Source of the DNA: Cloacibacillus evryensis DSM 19522
GTDB taxonomy: Bacteria > Synergistota > Synergistia > Synergistales > Synergistaceae
Assembly: GCF_000585335.1 (NCBI RefSeq)
Contig: NZ_KK073872.1
Location: 2,223,283 to 2,287,282, forward strand
Length of the DNA stretch: 64,000 nt
Reading direction: 5' to 3'
In this document: in pieces, positions 44,639-53,159 of the stretch
How positions within the stretch are numbered: position 1 is the stretch's first letter
Layout of the letters: each line of letters starts with the position of its first letter
Translations under genes and position numbers: made by a program
The notes under the pieces: model-generated
The model's input: the letters and a program-made list of their open reading frames with translations, nothing else
What the model was told of the DNA's origin: nothing
Database searches by the model: none

Positions 44639-45811
44639 TCAGCCCCTTTCGATGTATTCCTTTATGCCCGCGGCGATCGCGGCCGCCGCTTTCTCCTGCC
44701 ACGCGGCGGAGGTAAGTTTTTCGCGGTCGGCGGCGTTGCTGATGAAGCCCAGCTCCACGAGCACGGCGGGCTTTTTAGTTTCGCGCAGCACATGGTAGTT
44801 GGCCGCTTTGATTCCCCGCCCCGCCATGCCGGAGGCGGCGAGCAGTTTTTTGTAGATGGCACTCGCCGCGGCAACCGATCTATCGCTCTGGCTTGTGTGC
44901 GTGTACACCTCTACGCCGTTAGCCTTTTCGCTCGTTGCGCTGTTGCAATGGATAGATACCAGGATATCCGCCTTGCTGCGGTTGGCGTAGTCGGTGCGCT
45001 CCGGCAGCGCCACGTAATTATCGGCGGTGCGCGTATATACCACGGTGTGGCCGGCCAGTTTGCCGCCGATCAACTTAGCCACGGAAAGCGCAATATCCTT
45101 CTCCGGCACCCCTCCGGCGCAGGCTCCGGGGTCTTTGCCGCCATGGCCGGCGTCGATACAGATTGTTTTCGGCTTGCCGGCAGCGTTCGCGGATAGGGCG
45201 GCAGCGTTCTCGATTTCCGGCGCTTTCGGCCTGTTTTTCGCACCATCGTTCGCGGCGTAGATGCCGAGCACATCGATCGCGATCGCGGCGTTGGCGTCGG
45301 AGAGATATCCCTTTTCGATCGCATACAGCAGCGCGGTTTTGAGTTTCAGCTCCGCCGCCTCCGCGCCGAAGATCTCCGGCGCGAGCCTTACGGCGGTCTC
45401 GGCGAGGCGGCGGAAATACTCTTTGTCGGTAGCCCATTTGTAGGGGCCGGTGAGCAGGCCATCAAACACGCCCCAGAAGTTATCGCGGCGCTCATCGCAG
45501 AGCGGGTACATCTTGGCGATCTTGGCTTCGTAATCGGCGAGGAAATCGGCGATTGAATCGTATTTACGAAACGCGCTCTCGGCGTTGTACTTGTCGCCGT
45601 CGGCGCTCTGCTCCCACGATACCTTGTTGTAGATCGCACCCTGCCAGCCAGAGCCCTTTTTTATTCCCGCGCAGTTGTTCGCCGCCCAGCATAGTTCCGA
45701 GCTCCACGGCTTACCGGCCTCGCGCGTTTCATGGTGGCATTGGCAAAGCGCGGCGAAAGCGTTCAGCTGCGGGCGCTGCTGCGCAAGCGCGAAAAATGTT
45801 TTGTTGTCCAT
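44639..45811 (-). CDS. Two-domain endolysin: glucosaminidase-like N-terminus and N-acetylmuramoyl-L-alanine amidase
   Basis: Residues about 10-150 resemble a bacterial glucosaminidase-type domain (ALCQCHHETREAGK, NNCAGIKKG). Residues about 213-388 are an Amidase_3 domain with zinc ligands in DAGHGGKDPG, SIHCNS and the catalytic Glu of LVELGFISN. It would cut both glycan and peptide links. There is no signal peptide, so it is holin-dependent. 390 aa. GGGAG precedes the ATG. Confidence 0.9.
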   Translation of the reverse strand: MDNKTFFALAQQRPQLNAFAALCQCHHETREAGKPWSSELCWAANNCAGIKKGSGWQGAIYNKVSWEQSADGDKYNAESAFRKYDSIADFLADYEAKIAKMYPLCDERRDNFWGVFDGLLTGPYKWATDKEYFRRLAETAVRLAPEIFGAEAAELKLKTALLYAIEKGYLSDANAAIAIDVLGIYAANDGAKNRPKAPEIENAAALSANAAGKPKTICIDAGHGGKDPGACAGGVPEKDIALSVAKLIGGKLAGHTVVYTRTADNYVALPERTDYANRSKADILVSIHCNSATSEKANGVEVYTHTSQSDRSVAAASAIYKKLLAASGMAGRGIKAANYHVLRETKKPAVLVELGFISNAADREKLTSAAWQEKAAAAIAAGIKEYIERG

Positions 45812-45833
45812 ATCATTGCTCCCTTCTGAATAT

Positions 45834-45856
45834 AAAAAAAAGAGCCTCTCGGCTCT
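45834..45856 (-). terminator. Strong terminator between the tail-tip genes and the lysis genes
   Basis: On the minus strand AGAGCC-GAGA-GGCTCT is followed by eight Ts. The late genes on both sides run the same way, so lysis-gene transcription must read through or start afresh. Confidence 0.85.
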
Positions 45857-45869
45857 CCGTGCTCCTTGC

Positions 45870-46376
45870 TTACTTCCAGAGGCCTATGGCTGTTATGTTT
45901 ATTGTAAAATCGGTTATCACCGCGTTGCCTCCTATTTTCAGAGAATTTGCTGCATTTATGTCACTTGATTTTGCACCTGTGTTAAATATGGTGGGCGTTC
46001 CGTAAGATAAAATATAACCTATCTGTACATTATAGTTATCTGCGCTTGTAGCAAATGCACAAACAGTAATTGTTTTAGTACCATCTGCTACAAAGTTGGC
46101 AGGAAAAACATAATCACTGTAACCCCAAAATATATCGTCTGGCGCGATGTTTTGATTGCTTTTTTTAACTGTACTTGTGCATATCATTGTGCCATCAGCG
46201 AATTTTGTGTACCTCCCATTGGCATTCTCGCCGCTCTCGATCACCGCGCTTCCCATAGCCCCCACGATCGGCAGCTGTGAGATGTCCACTAGCCCATCGA
46301 TCAGCGCGGGAGATTCGTACTGCTTTACGAGTACGCCGTTTATCCGCTTATAACGCACCACTTTCTTAGCACACAT
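45870..46376 (-). CDS. Tail-fibre tip paralogue 1 (receptor-binding type)
   Basis: 168 aa. After a divergent head, the conserved block SAVIESGENANGRYTKFADGTM leads to a variable beta-rich region and the family ending ITAIGLWK. The same frame is seen in the genes at 46868 and 48290 and in the decayed copy near 47894. Proteins of this form lie at fibre tips and contact the host; host recognition is inferred. A 10-base poly-G tract lies 39-48 bases upstream of the ATG on the coding strand. Confidence 0.75.
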   Translation of the reverse strand: MCAKKVVRYKRINGVLVKQYESPALIDGLVDISQLPIVGAMGSAVIESGENANGRYTKFADGTMICTSTVKKSNQNIAPDDIFWGYSDYVFPANFVADGTKTITVCAFATSADNYNVQIGYILSYGTPTIFNTGAKSSDINAANSLKIGGNAVITDFTINITAIGLWK

Positions 46377-46399
46377 GGCGCGTTACCCCATTGTTTACG

Positions 46400-46431
46400 T
46401 GCTTACTGGGATTGCCCCCCCCCCGTAAGCA
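46400..46431. repeat. Poly-C/poly-G tract (10) in a hairpin upstream of tip gene 1
   Basis: Ten C residues (46415-46424) lie between arms TGCTTAC and GTAAGCA (7 bp). It sits between the stop of the chaperone-like gene and the tip gene. Confidence 0.9.
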
Positions 46432-46432
46432 T

Positions 46433-46852
46433 TTACGAGTTGTTAGCATTGTCTAAAACCTCCCATGTGATAGCGTCAAGCTCGGCCTGTGTCGCGGCGG
46501 CCGTGATCTCGGTGTCTAGCAGTTGCTGTCTGCCGATCACGGCGGCGGAGAGCGCGCCGTAGCTTGCCACGTTGGCGAGTATCTTTCCCACGAGCACGGC
46601 GGTTTCGATACCCCGCGTAGTGGCGATTGCCGCGACAAACTGCGCCGCCTCGGTTTCTGTGTTGCCGGCGGCGTAATCCTTCGCGCCATGCTCCTGCTTG
46701 CTCCAACTCTCGATCTCCGCTCCGGTGTAGTTCGCCTTCACCTCGGCGAGTACGGCGTCGCCTGCCGCCCATATCTGGCGGCGCTTCGCCTCTTTTGCGC
46801 GCGCAAATTTCATCTCGGGCGTGTCTAGTTTTGTCCAGTTAATGTTTCCCAT
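46433..46852 (-). CDS. Tail-fibre chaperone/assembly-like protein
   Basis: 139 aa, helical, Ala-rich. It starts MGNINWTKLDTPE and ends DAITWEVLDNANNS. The INW start and helical body resemble small proteins found after fibre genes in many siphoviruses, often annotated as fibre assembly proteins. It lies between two tip paralogues. The ribosome site is AGGACTGG upstream. Function inferred from place and form. Confidence 0.6.
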   Translation of the reverse strand: MGNINWTKLDTPEMKFARAKEAKRRQIWAAGDAVLAEVKANYTGAEIESWSKQEHGAKDYAAGNTETEAAQFVAAIATTRGIETAVLVGKILANVASYGALSAAVIGRQQLLDTEITAAATQAELDAITWEVLDNANNS

Positions 46853-46867
46853 ATTTACCAGTCCTTT

Positions 46868-47341
46868 CTATTTCCAGCGGCCTATGGCAACAAATTTTGC
46901 CCTTCCGTTCAGCAGCGGCGTGTTGCCACCCAAAGTTTGGCAGCACATCTGGCAATAAGTAGTTCTTTCGCCGTTACTGACAGGGGCAAATAGGAACGAC
47001 GTTGCCAAAGTAGTATCTGTATCTCCCATATAGATTGCAACAGAAGGCAAGACAATAGGCACTGCTGCAAATGCTGCTGGATATGTAAATGTTTGCATAA
47101 CACCAGGGTCACTTCCAAAAGGAATATATACAGACCAGCAGTGCATCGTACCATCCGCAAATTTGACATATTCTCCGTTGGCGTTAGAACCGCGCTCTAT
47201 TATGGCGCTTCCTATCGTCCCGACAACCGGCAACAAAGAGATATCTATTTTATCCCCATCTAACATCGGCAGCTCGGCCACAGTCTCAAGTCCATCCGCC
47301 GTGCGCCTCTGCACAAGATATTTCTCAGGCATAGTGCGCAC
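46868..47341 (-). CDS. Tail-fibre tip paralogue 2
   Basis: 157 aa. It has the shared core (IGSAIIERGSNANGEYVKFAD, GTMHCW), then a variable region unlike the other copies and the ending FVAIGRWK. A tract of 11 G residues lies 43-53 bases before the start on the coding strand. It is the middle of three intact tip genes. Confidence 0.75.
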   Translation of the reverse strand: MRTMPEKYLVQRRTADGLETVAELPMLDGDKIDISLLPVVGTIGSAIIERGSNANGEYVKFADGTMHCWSVYIPFGSDPGVMQTFTYPAAFAAVPIVLPSVAIYMGDTDTTLATSFLFAPVSNGERTTYCQMCCQTLGGNTPLLNGRAKFVAIGRWK

Positions 47342-47383
47342 ACTCCAAAATGTTAACTATGGGACATATGTTACCTAGGAGCG

Positions 47384-47394
47384 CCCCCCCCCCC
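47384..47394. repeat. Poly-C/poly-G tract (11) upstream of tip gene 2
   Basis: Eleven C residues on the plus strand. The flank on the gene-start-distal side is similar to that of the 10-base tract (AACAATGATAACAACTTGTAA against GACAATGCTAACAACTCGTAA), so the two tracts belong to duplicated units. Confidence 0.9.
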
Positions 47395-47402
47395 TGGCTA
47401 CA

Positions 47403-47438
47403 TTACAAGTTGTTATCATTGTTACGTCCTCCTGTCAT
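47403..47438 (-). pseudogene. Collapsed chaperone-like ORF (11 codons)
   Basis: An AGGAGA ribosome site and ATG lead to MTGGRNNDNNL and TAA. Its end matches the last codons of the intact 139-aa chaperone-like gene, and it sits in the same place relative to a poly-G tract and tip gene. It looks like an internally deleted copy. Confidence 0.55.
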
Positions 47439-47442
47439 TCTC

Positions 47443-47778
47443 CTATACAACTTCTGGCTCAATAGCCTGGTCTTCGGCACCTAATTCATCTATCGCTATT
47501 ACCTGCCCGGATGCATCGACATATACGGGTTTGGGAAACCGCTGCTCTTCCGTCGCATTGCTAGGTATCGGGAATAGCAGTGTCAGTTCAATAGTGTCTC
47601 CGCTGCGCGCAACGTCCGACACTATAAACTCCGTGGCAAAAGCATCGCAAGGCAATGTCGCCCCGTCTTGCAGAGGTTCAAGGTCAAAAGTTTGGCCGTT
47701 TATGATTATTGTCGAGCCGCTGACAGATACAGATAAGGTATCCTCCCGCACCTGTGGACTAAGGTTGATTTTGAACAT
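47443..47778 (-). CDS. Small tail-cluster protein (111 aa)
   Basis: Begins MFKINLSPQVREDTLSVSVSGS, then INGQTFDLEPLQDGATLP and a beta-rich body, and ends in an acidic tail. Proteins of this form are common just before fibre assembly genes in siphoviruses; their role is not established. GGAGAG precedes the ATG. It lies between the inverted decayed tip copy and the collapsed chaperone ORF. Confidence 0.7.
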   Translation of the reverse strand: MFKINLSPQVREDTLSVSVSGSTIIINGQTFDLEPLQDGATLPCDAFATEFIVSDVARSGDTIELTLLFPIPSNATEEQRFPKPVYVDASGQVIAIDELGAEDQAIEPEVV

Positions 47779-47893
47779 TTTTATCTCTCCTTTACACGCT
47801 TTTTACTCAGCCACACATCATTAGTCAGGTGGTGGCCTGTGATTTGGGTATTTATGCTTTTTGTCTTATTACACGAGTATTAGCCTATTGTTT

Positions 47894-48287
47894 CCGAGCC
47901 CGCTCTGTGTCGCGCTTGACACGTGCATATTGGGTGCGCTGGCGTCGGGGGCGATCATAGAGAGCGGCTCGAACGCCAATGGGCGATACATATAAGTATG
48001 CGGACAATAAGATGATATGCACGCAAGTTGTTAGCCGGGTAGCGATGACGGTTGCTCAAAGGGATGGTGTGCGTGTAAGTTGGGCATACCCTGTGTAAGT
48101 CGTAGATATGGAAGATTTATGTAGAATAGACCAGGTGTCAGGTTGGTCATCAAATATATTCGTGGCGAATTTGTATCGGAATATAATGACATATGCTTAC
48201 GGTGGATGTTTTGCAATTAGCGGTGAGTGGAGTTTCACAGGCGCAACATATGTAGTTCAGATAGCCATAGGCAGATGGAAGGCGTGA
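47894..48287 (+). pseudogene. Decayed tail-fibre tip copy in inverted orientation
   Basis: On the plus strand, one frame gives LDTCILGALASGAIIESGSN and then ANGRYI before a stop. A shift near 47995 restores KYADNKMICTQVV onward to another stop, and a third frame near 48230-48287 gives TYVVQIAIGRWKA and TGA. Together these rebuild a tip protein like the three minus-strand genes, but inverted and broken by frameshifts. Its 3' end faces that of tip paralogue 3, three bases away. Confidence 0.75.
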
Positions 48288-48289
48288 GG

Positions 48290-48742
48290 CTATTTCCAGC
48301 GGCCTATAGACCTCCATTGAATAAGGAATGTACCAGACCTCGCCGCGATATCAAGAACTCTAACTATTAGCTGATTTGATGATTTTGCTAAACAAGAACA
48401 CCATGCAGATTGTGTAGGAAATTGAACAGACGCAATATTCACCACGTTATCATTCACATATTGCGCCGGATATGGTATCCACACAGAACCTTCATATATG
48501 TTGCCGTAAACCGTAAGTGTCAGCTCAACGCCAAGTACACCGTAGCATTCCATTGTTCCATTGGCGTATTTTATCCAGCTCCCGTTGGCGTTTGCGCCCT
48601 CTTCAATAATCGCGCCATCGGCGCACGCACCGACGATGCGCATACACTCAGCCGGAAGCTTCAGCTCGGCATCGAGCACCGGAACCTTCACCTTGCCTCC
48701 CAGCGCGCCGAGCACGTTTTTGGCTATCGTGTATATCTGCAT
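48290..48742 (-). CDS. Tail-fibre tip paralogue 3
   Basis: 150 aa. It has the core GAIIEEGANANGSWIKYANG, TMECYG, a variable region, and the end WRSIGRWK. Its head (IYTIAKNVLGALGG) differs from the other copies. GGAGG precedes the ATG, which follows the stop of the fibre shaft gene by four bases, so this is the copy directly coupled to the shaft. Confidence 0.77.
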   Translation of the reverse strand: MQIYTIAKNVLGALGGKVKVPVLDAELKLPAECMRIVGACADGAIIEEGANANGSWIKYANGTMECYGVLGVELTLTVYGNIYEGSVWIPYPAQYVNDNVVNIASVQFPTQSAWCSCLAKSSNQLIVRVLDIAARSGTFLIQWRSIGRWK

Positions 48743-48746
48743 ATCT

Positions 48747-49535
48747 CTACACCTCCTCCAGCCGGTCGATGATGTCGCCGTCCTTCGTGGCGGCCAGTAT
48801 CTGCGCGTCGGTCTCGCCGTTTATAAACAAATGTGTCCGCTGGGTGGCCCCCGCTGGCAGCCATCCGAGGTCTATCTTGCCGTCCGCCCCCGCCTTCGGC
48901 ACCTGTCCCGCCGCCGGAAGCAGAGAGGCGATAGGCACCTGCGCCGCGCTGCTGGCCGCCTGTGCAGCGCTTGCCGCCGCGTTCGTGGCGTTGGTCTGGG
49001 CGGCGTTTTTTGCGGTCTCGGCGGCATTTTTTGCCGCGACAGCATCGGTCTTTGCCGTCTCGGCTGCGTTTTTAGCGTCTATCGCCGCCATCTTGGCGCT
49101 GGTCGCCGTGCCGGAGGCGGATACCGCCGTCTGGCGCGCCGTCTGCGCGTCGGTGTTGGCGGCCTCCGCCGTGGCGGCCGCCGTCTCCGCTCTAGTGGTG
49201 TAGCCGAGCGCGTCGGCGAGCACGGTTTTACATTTTTGCACGAGCGAGGCTACCAGCGCCGAGAGGTATGGCGTCGTGTGCTCGCCCGCCAGGTTCCAGA
49301 GGGCGTATTTCGCGCCTGTCGCGCTGGTGCCGCCGTAGTTGGCGGTCAGCGTCAGGTGCGAGTCGTCCGTTACACTCAACACCTCATAGTGAGGCGAGAT
49401 CGCCGCGCCGCTGGCATCCACCAGCGAAAAGCTATCCCCCGGCGTGATCGCTCCGTTGCCCCACGTGGTGCCCGTGCCGACCACGTCCGGGCTGCCGTTA
49501 GTTACGGTTACAGTTCCTGTTTTGTACCATGGCAT
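48747..49535 (-). CDS. Tail-fibre shaft protein
   Basis: 262 aa. An N-terminal beta domain (TGTVTVTNGSPDVVGTGTTW) is common to phage proteins that attach to the tail tip. An Ala-rich coiled region of repeated AAETAK-like heptads (about 115-195) follows, then a C-terminal segment. It would form the trimeric stalk carrying one of the tip proteins. Confidence 0.82.
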   Translation of the reverse strand: MPWYKTGTVTVTNGSPDVVGTGTTWGNGAITPGDSFSLVDASGAAISPHYEVLSVTDDSHLTLTANYGGTSATGAKYALWNLAGEHTTPYLSALVASLVQKCKTVLADALGYTTRAETAAATAEAANTDAQTARQTAVSASGTATSAKMAAIDAKNAAETAKTDAVAAKNAAETAKNAAQTNATNAAASAAQAASSAAQVPIASLLPAAGQVPKAGADGKIDLGWLPAGATQRTHLFINGETDAQILAATKDGDIIDRLEEV

Positions 49536-49547
49536 GGTTTATCACCC

Positions 49548-52500
49548 CTATTCTGAGATTGCCATATAATTCAAACTACCACTTGCTAACTGTTGCGACT
49601 GGACAGTAACACCATTAGTTACCAAAAGTTTCAGCCAACAGCGATTATAATCACTCTCTGTTTTGGGGCTTTCCCAACCCTCATTTGTCGCTGGCTCATC
49701 ATACGCACTAATGTAATATGTTGCATATGCACTGATATTTGAATTAGCTGGTATGCCAATTGTAAATGTGTTGGAGCTTACTTGGTACAAAGATGTCGGA
49801 TCGGAATTTATCAGACTCCGCCCATTAACACAACTTCCACCACCAACCAAATACGTATTACCGTTTATATTTAGATATACGTTATAGGACACGGTACCAT
49901 ATCGATATCTTTCCATGTGTCCGGTGTTAGATTGAGATAGGTATTGGCAGACTTGTCCATAAAATCCGATCTGTACCGATATGCTCTGCATGGCAACACT
50001 ATTGCTAATACTTGAGGTACTAAGATTTCCGCTCGATGCGGTACCGCTGTAATTTGCACCAGTACCTCCAAGAGTGATACTACCAGCGGCAATAATCAAA
50101 GTCGCAACGGGTTTAAATGTTGCGATACCAGTTGTCGGATTCCAAGTTATATCTGAGGCCAATAAGTTTAGTGTTTGATTGCCATCTGTACGGGCAGCAG
50201 AATAAGATTGCAACGCGCAAGGCGACACGATAATATTCGGTTTAGACGGCCAGTATCCTGGCAAGCTTACTGTCGTGTTGTTTGGTATATTTTGCCCATA
50301 GTGTATTTTTCGCAATGACTTCATTGGACGATAAGATCCGTTTAAATATTTATAGGTCGTGATATCGCCCAGCTCCATGCGGATGTAATCGCCGGAAGTG
50401 AGATTGTTCGGATCTTTCAGCTGCAATACGGCGGCCTCGGAATCGATCAGCACCGCCCCACTCCCCATCTGAAAAATGGAGCCGTTGCCCATGATCAGGC
50501 TGCCGCCCGCGCCGATCTGTATTTGCGCCGCCGCGCTGATCATATTCCCGACTATCCAGCCGCCGCCCGCCCCTTTGGCCGCATTCACAAACAGGTTCCC
50601 GTTCATCACGAGCTTGGGCGTGCCGCTGGTGGCATCGATGGCAAATATTTGTATTGGCTCGCCGCCTGCTACCGGGTTCGCGAAATAAAAAGCGTTGGCC
50701 AAAAATACCATCTCGGAGGTCTCGCCGTCGGAACCGAGTTTAACCCCGGCAATTCTGCCGTTGGTATCTACCACCACCGAATAGGTCGCCTCAACCTTGC
50801 CGTCTACCGTTGCGATGGCGTTGGCGGCGGTTTGAATCGCGCTAGTATTTTCGCCGACTTTCGCGGCAAGCTGCGTGCGCGCTGTAGCCTCCGCCTGGTC
50901 TGCTGTTGCGCGGGCGGTCTGCTCCGCCACTATCGCGCTAGTATTTTCGCCGACTTTCGCGGCAAGCTGCGTGCGCGCTGTAGCCTCCGCCTCAAGCCCC
51001 TCCACAACCTTTGTTTCGAGGTCTTGTGTCGCCTTGGCCGCCGTATTTCGGTTTTCGTCCTCGTTGGCGCTGTTGATGATGCTGGCCGCTGAGATTGCCT
51101 CTACTTCTTCGACCAATGCCTCCAACTGCGGAATAAATTTACTTGGCCTGATAGATTGGTCCGGGATGTCCGCGGCTCGGAGCTCCTCGGCTGTTACGGA
51201 GATCACGGCACTGTATTCGCTCTTGTTTCCGGCCACGTCAACAGCTCGGAGCCTGTACCACGCTGTCTGCAGCACGTAGAGGTTGCTGTCCACGTACTCC
51301 TGCGCGAAGCGCGGGGCGATGCCGATCTTCGTCATTTCAGCCGCGTCGGATTCCAGGGAGCGATATATCTCGATGTGGTCGAGGTCACCGTCACCGGGGT
51401 CGGCCCACGTGAGAGATGCCATGCGGAAACCGCCCGTGCCTTTGAGGTTAGTCGGCGGCGCCGGCGGCGTGAGATCTCCGCGCAGTATTTTGCTCGTCGT
51501 TTGTCCGTCGCTACGCACACCGAGGCGCGATACCACGTATATTTTTACGTAGAGCGTGTCGCCGATGTTGCCCGTGCAGGGCAGATAGTATTCCTCAGAG
51601 CCGCGCGGTAACGTGCCGGCGGGTTTCCAGCTTACCTCGGAGCTGTATCTGTACCAGAGTTCGAGCGAGGCATAGGATGCCGGCGGCGTCCAGGAGATTT
51701 TCGCGATCAGGTTGTAGCTGCCGTCCTGGAGCGTTACGAGCTGCTCGGTGATTGCCATCTCCGTCACGTCGTCGGGCTTATAGTTCGTTGTCAGGCTGGT
51801 GTCGATGTGGTGCGTGATGTCCAGCACGGAATCATCATACACGTCAGCGATGTACTCGGAGCAGGTCACGGTCATTACGTCCTGCCCGCTGTTTTTCACA
51901 GATACCACCCGGAACGGTTTTTTGTTCCAGCCGGTGAAGCTCTCAAAGGTCACTTGCAGCACTTCTCCGGGCTGGATATCGCAGTCTTTCAGCCCCACGC
52001 CAAACGAGCAAAAATTTCGCACCATGAGCGAGGTCTTGAGCAGGTAGTAGCCCATATGGCCCACCTGCCCGGAGCGCGTCACCGGCAGCATAGAGATCGA
52101 TTTTTCCACCACGCCGCGATCGGCGATGTCGGTCGAATCCTGAAATACGTCGGTCACGCGCTCGTAGCTGTTATCCGGATCTATCCAGTCGATGGTGATC
52201 CTGTTGCATACATCTTCATCGGCCGCCTGCCAGAAGGTGAAGCTGCCCTCCACGATGTTGTTGGGCGTGATCTCACGGCTGTAGATGGAGACCGGCGCGT
52301 CGATGCAAATTTGCAGCTTGTCGGTCTCCACCATATAGCCGCGGCAAGACGCAAGAAAATCGGCGAGCACGTCGCGGATCGGGCGCTGCGTGTCGAGTGT
52401 GAAGTCCAGCATGAAGCGCGCGCCATAGGATACCGTGCCGTCACAATATGCGGCCGCCGCTACAGCGCAGGCGTAATCTATTTTGTCCCAATCCGGGTGC

Positions 52501-53159
52501 TGGTATACGCCGTTTGTCACCGTGCCATAGCCCAGGCCGTAGCGCGGATGGCAGAGGATATCCAGGATAATCCACACCGGGTTGCGGCTCCACGCAAAGC
52601 CGGCGGGCGTCCACACCTTCACACCGTCTACAATGCTTGTCACCGTCGGCGTGCCGTTGAGTTTTTCCTGCGCCTTTAACGTCAGGCAGATCATCGCCAC
52701 GTCGTCGGGATATGGGCGCGCTCCGGATGGATCGCGGCTGTCGTGAGTCGCGGCCGCGGTGTTGAGGTATGTGGTGAGAGAGCAATCTTCGAGCGCCGCG
52801 GGGTCCTGGTCGTTGCAGAGCACAGAGTTTATTGCCGTTACCGGCCCCTCGCCGACCAGTATATAGAGATCCTGCACTTCCTTCTTGTCGTCCGCGAATG
52901 CCTGATAGATGATATTACCCGCGACACGGCATTTACCGTAAATTACGGGTATTGGCACGAGCTGGCTCATGGTGTTGCTGATCGGGCCGAAGCTGTATGT
53001 GGGCGAGTTCGAAAAATCTCCCATGTCGCGTGGCATGAAGAGCGAGCCGAGCGACGCGCCGAGCATGATCGCGCCAAACGCCGTTGTAACGATCCCCCAG
53101 CCGATCAGCGCGCCGGAAAATGCCCAGCCCAAAAGTGCGCCGACTGCGATTGTTACCAT
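49548..53159 (-). CDS. Central tail-tip protein (lambda J-like host specificity protein)
   Basis: 1203 aa. The hydrophobic start (TIAVGALLGWAFSGALIGWG) and the Phage-tail_3-like region with IPVIYGKCRVAGN and the YGLGYG motif are typical of J proteins. Two fibronectin-III-like domains (about 480-665), a coiled region with an internal 32-residue duplication, and a variable beta-rich C-terminus follow. It should sit at the tail end and touch the host surface. GGAGGTG precedes the ATG. It overlaps the end of the NlpC/P60 gene. Confidence 0.9.
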   Translation of the reverse strand: MVTIAVGALLGWAFSGALIGWGIVTTAFGAIMLGASLGSLFMPRDMGDFSNSPTYSFGPISNTMSQLVPIPVIYGKCRVAGNIIYQAFADDKKEVQDLYILVGEGPVTAINSVLCNDQDPAALEDCSLTTYLNTAAATHDSRDPSGARPYPDDVAMICLTLKAQEKLNGTPTVTSIVDGVKVWTPAGFAWSRNPVWIILDILCHPRYGLGYGTVTNGVYQHPDWDKIDYACAVAAAAYCDGTVSYGARFMLDFTLDTQRPIRDVLADFLASCRGYMVETDKLQICIDAPVSIYSREITPNNIVEGSFTFWQAADEDVCNRITIDWIDPDNSYERVTDVFQDSTDIADRGVVEKSISMLPVTRSGQVGHMGYYLLKTSLMVRNFCSFGVGLKDCDIQPGEVLQVTFESFTGWNKKPFRVVSVKNSGQDVMTVTCSEYIADVYDDSVLDITHHIDTSLTTNYKPDDVTEMAITEQLVTLQDGSYNLIAKISWTPPASYASLELWYRYSSEVSWKPAGTLPRGSEEYYLPCTGNIGDTLYVKIYVVSRLGVRSDGQTTSKILRGDLTPPAPPTNLKGTGGFRMASLTWADPGDGDLDHIEIYRSLESDAAEMTKIGIAPRFAQEYVDSNLYVLQTAWYRLRAVDVAGNKSEYSAVISVTAEELRAADIPDQSIRPSKFIPQLEALVEEVEAISAASIINSANEDENRNTAAKATQDLETKVVEGLEAEATARTQLAAKVGENTSAIVAEQTARATADQAEATARTQLAAKVGENTSAIQTAANAIATVDGKVEATYSVVVDTNGRIAGVKLGSDGETSEMVFLANAFYFANPVAGGEPIQIFAIDATSGTPKLVMNGNLFVNAAKGAGGGWIVGNMISAAAQIQIGAGGSLIMGNGSIFQMGSGAVLIDSEAAVLQLKDPNNLTSGDYIRMELGDITTYKYLNGSYRPMKSLRKIHYGQNIPNNTTVSLPGYWPSKPNIIVSPCALQSYSAARTDGNQTLNLLASDITWNPTTGIATFKPVATLIIAAGSITLGGTGANYSGTASSGNLSTSSISNSVAMQSISVQIGFYGQVCQYLSQSNTGHMERYRYGTVSYNVYLNINGNTYLVGGGSCVNGRSLINSDPTSLYQVSSNTFTIGIPANSNISAYATYYISAYDEPATNEGWESPKTESDYNRCWLKLLVTNGVTVQSQQLASGSLNYMAISE
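50839..50992 (-). repeat. 96-bp tandem duplication in the J-like gene
   Basis: Near-identical segments start 96 bases apart (50836 and 50932). They encode two copies of AEATARTQLAAKVGENTSAI in the coiled region. Confidence 0.88.

Noticed and set aside
45870-48742. Diversity-generating retroelement acting on the tail-tip genes
   Set aside because: No reverse transcriptase or template repeat is in the window, and differences between copies are block-like, not adenine-specific. It could still lie outside the window.
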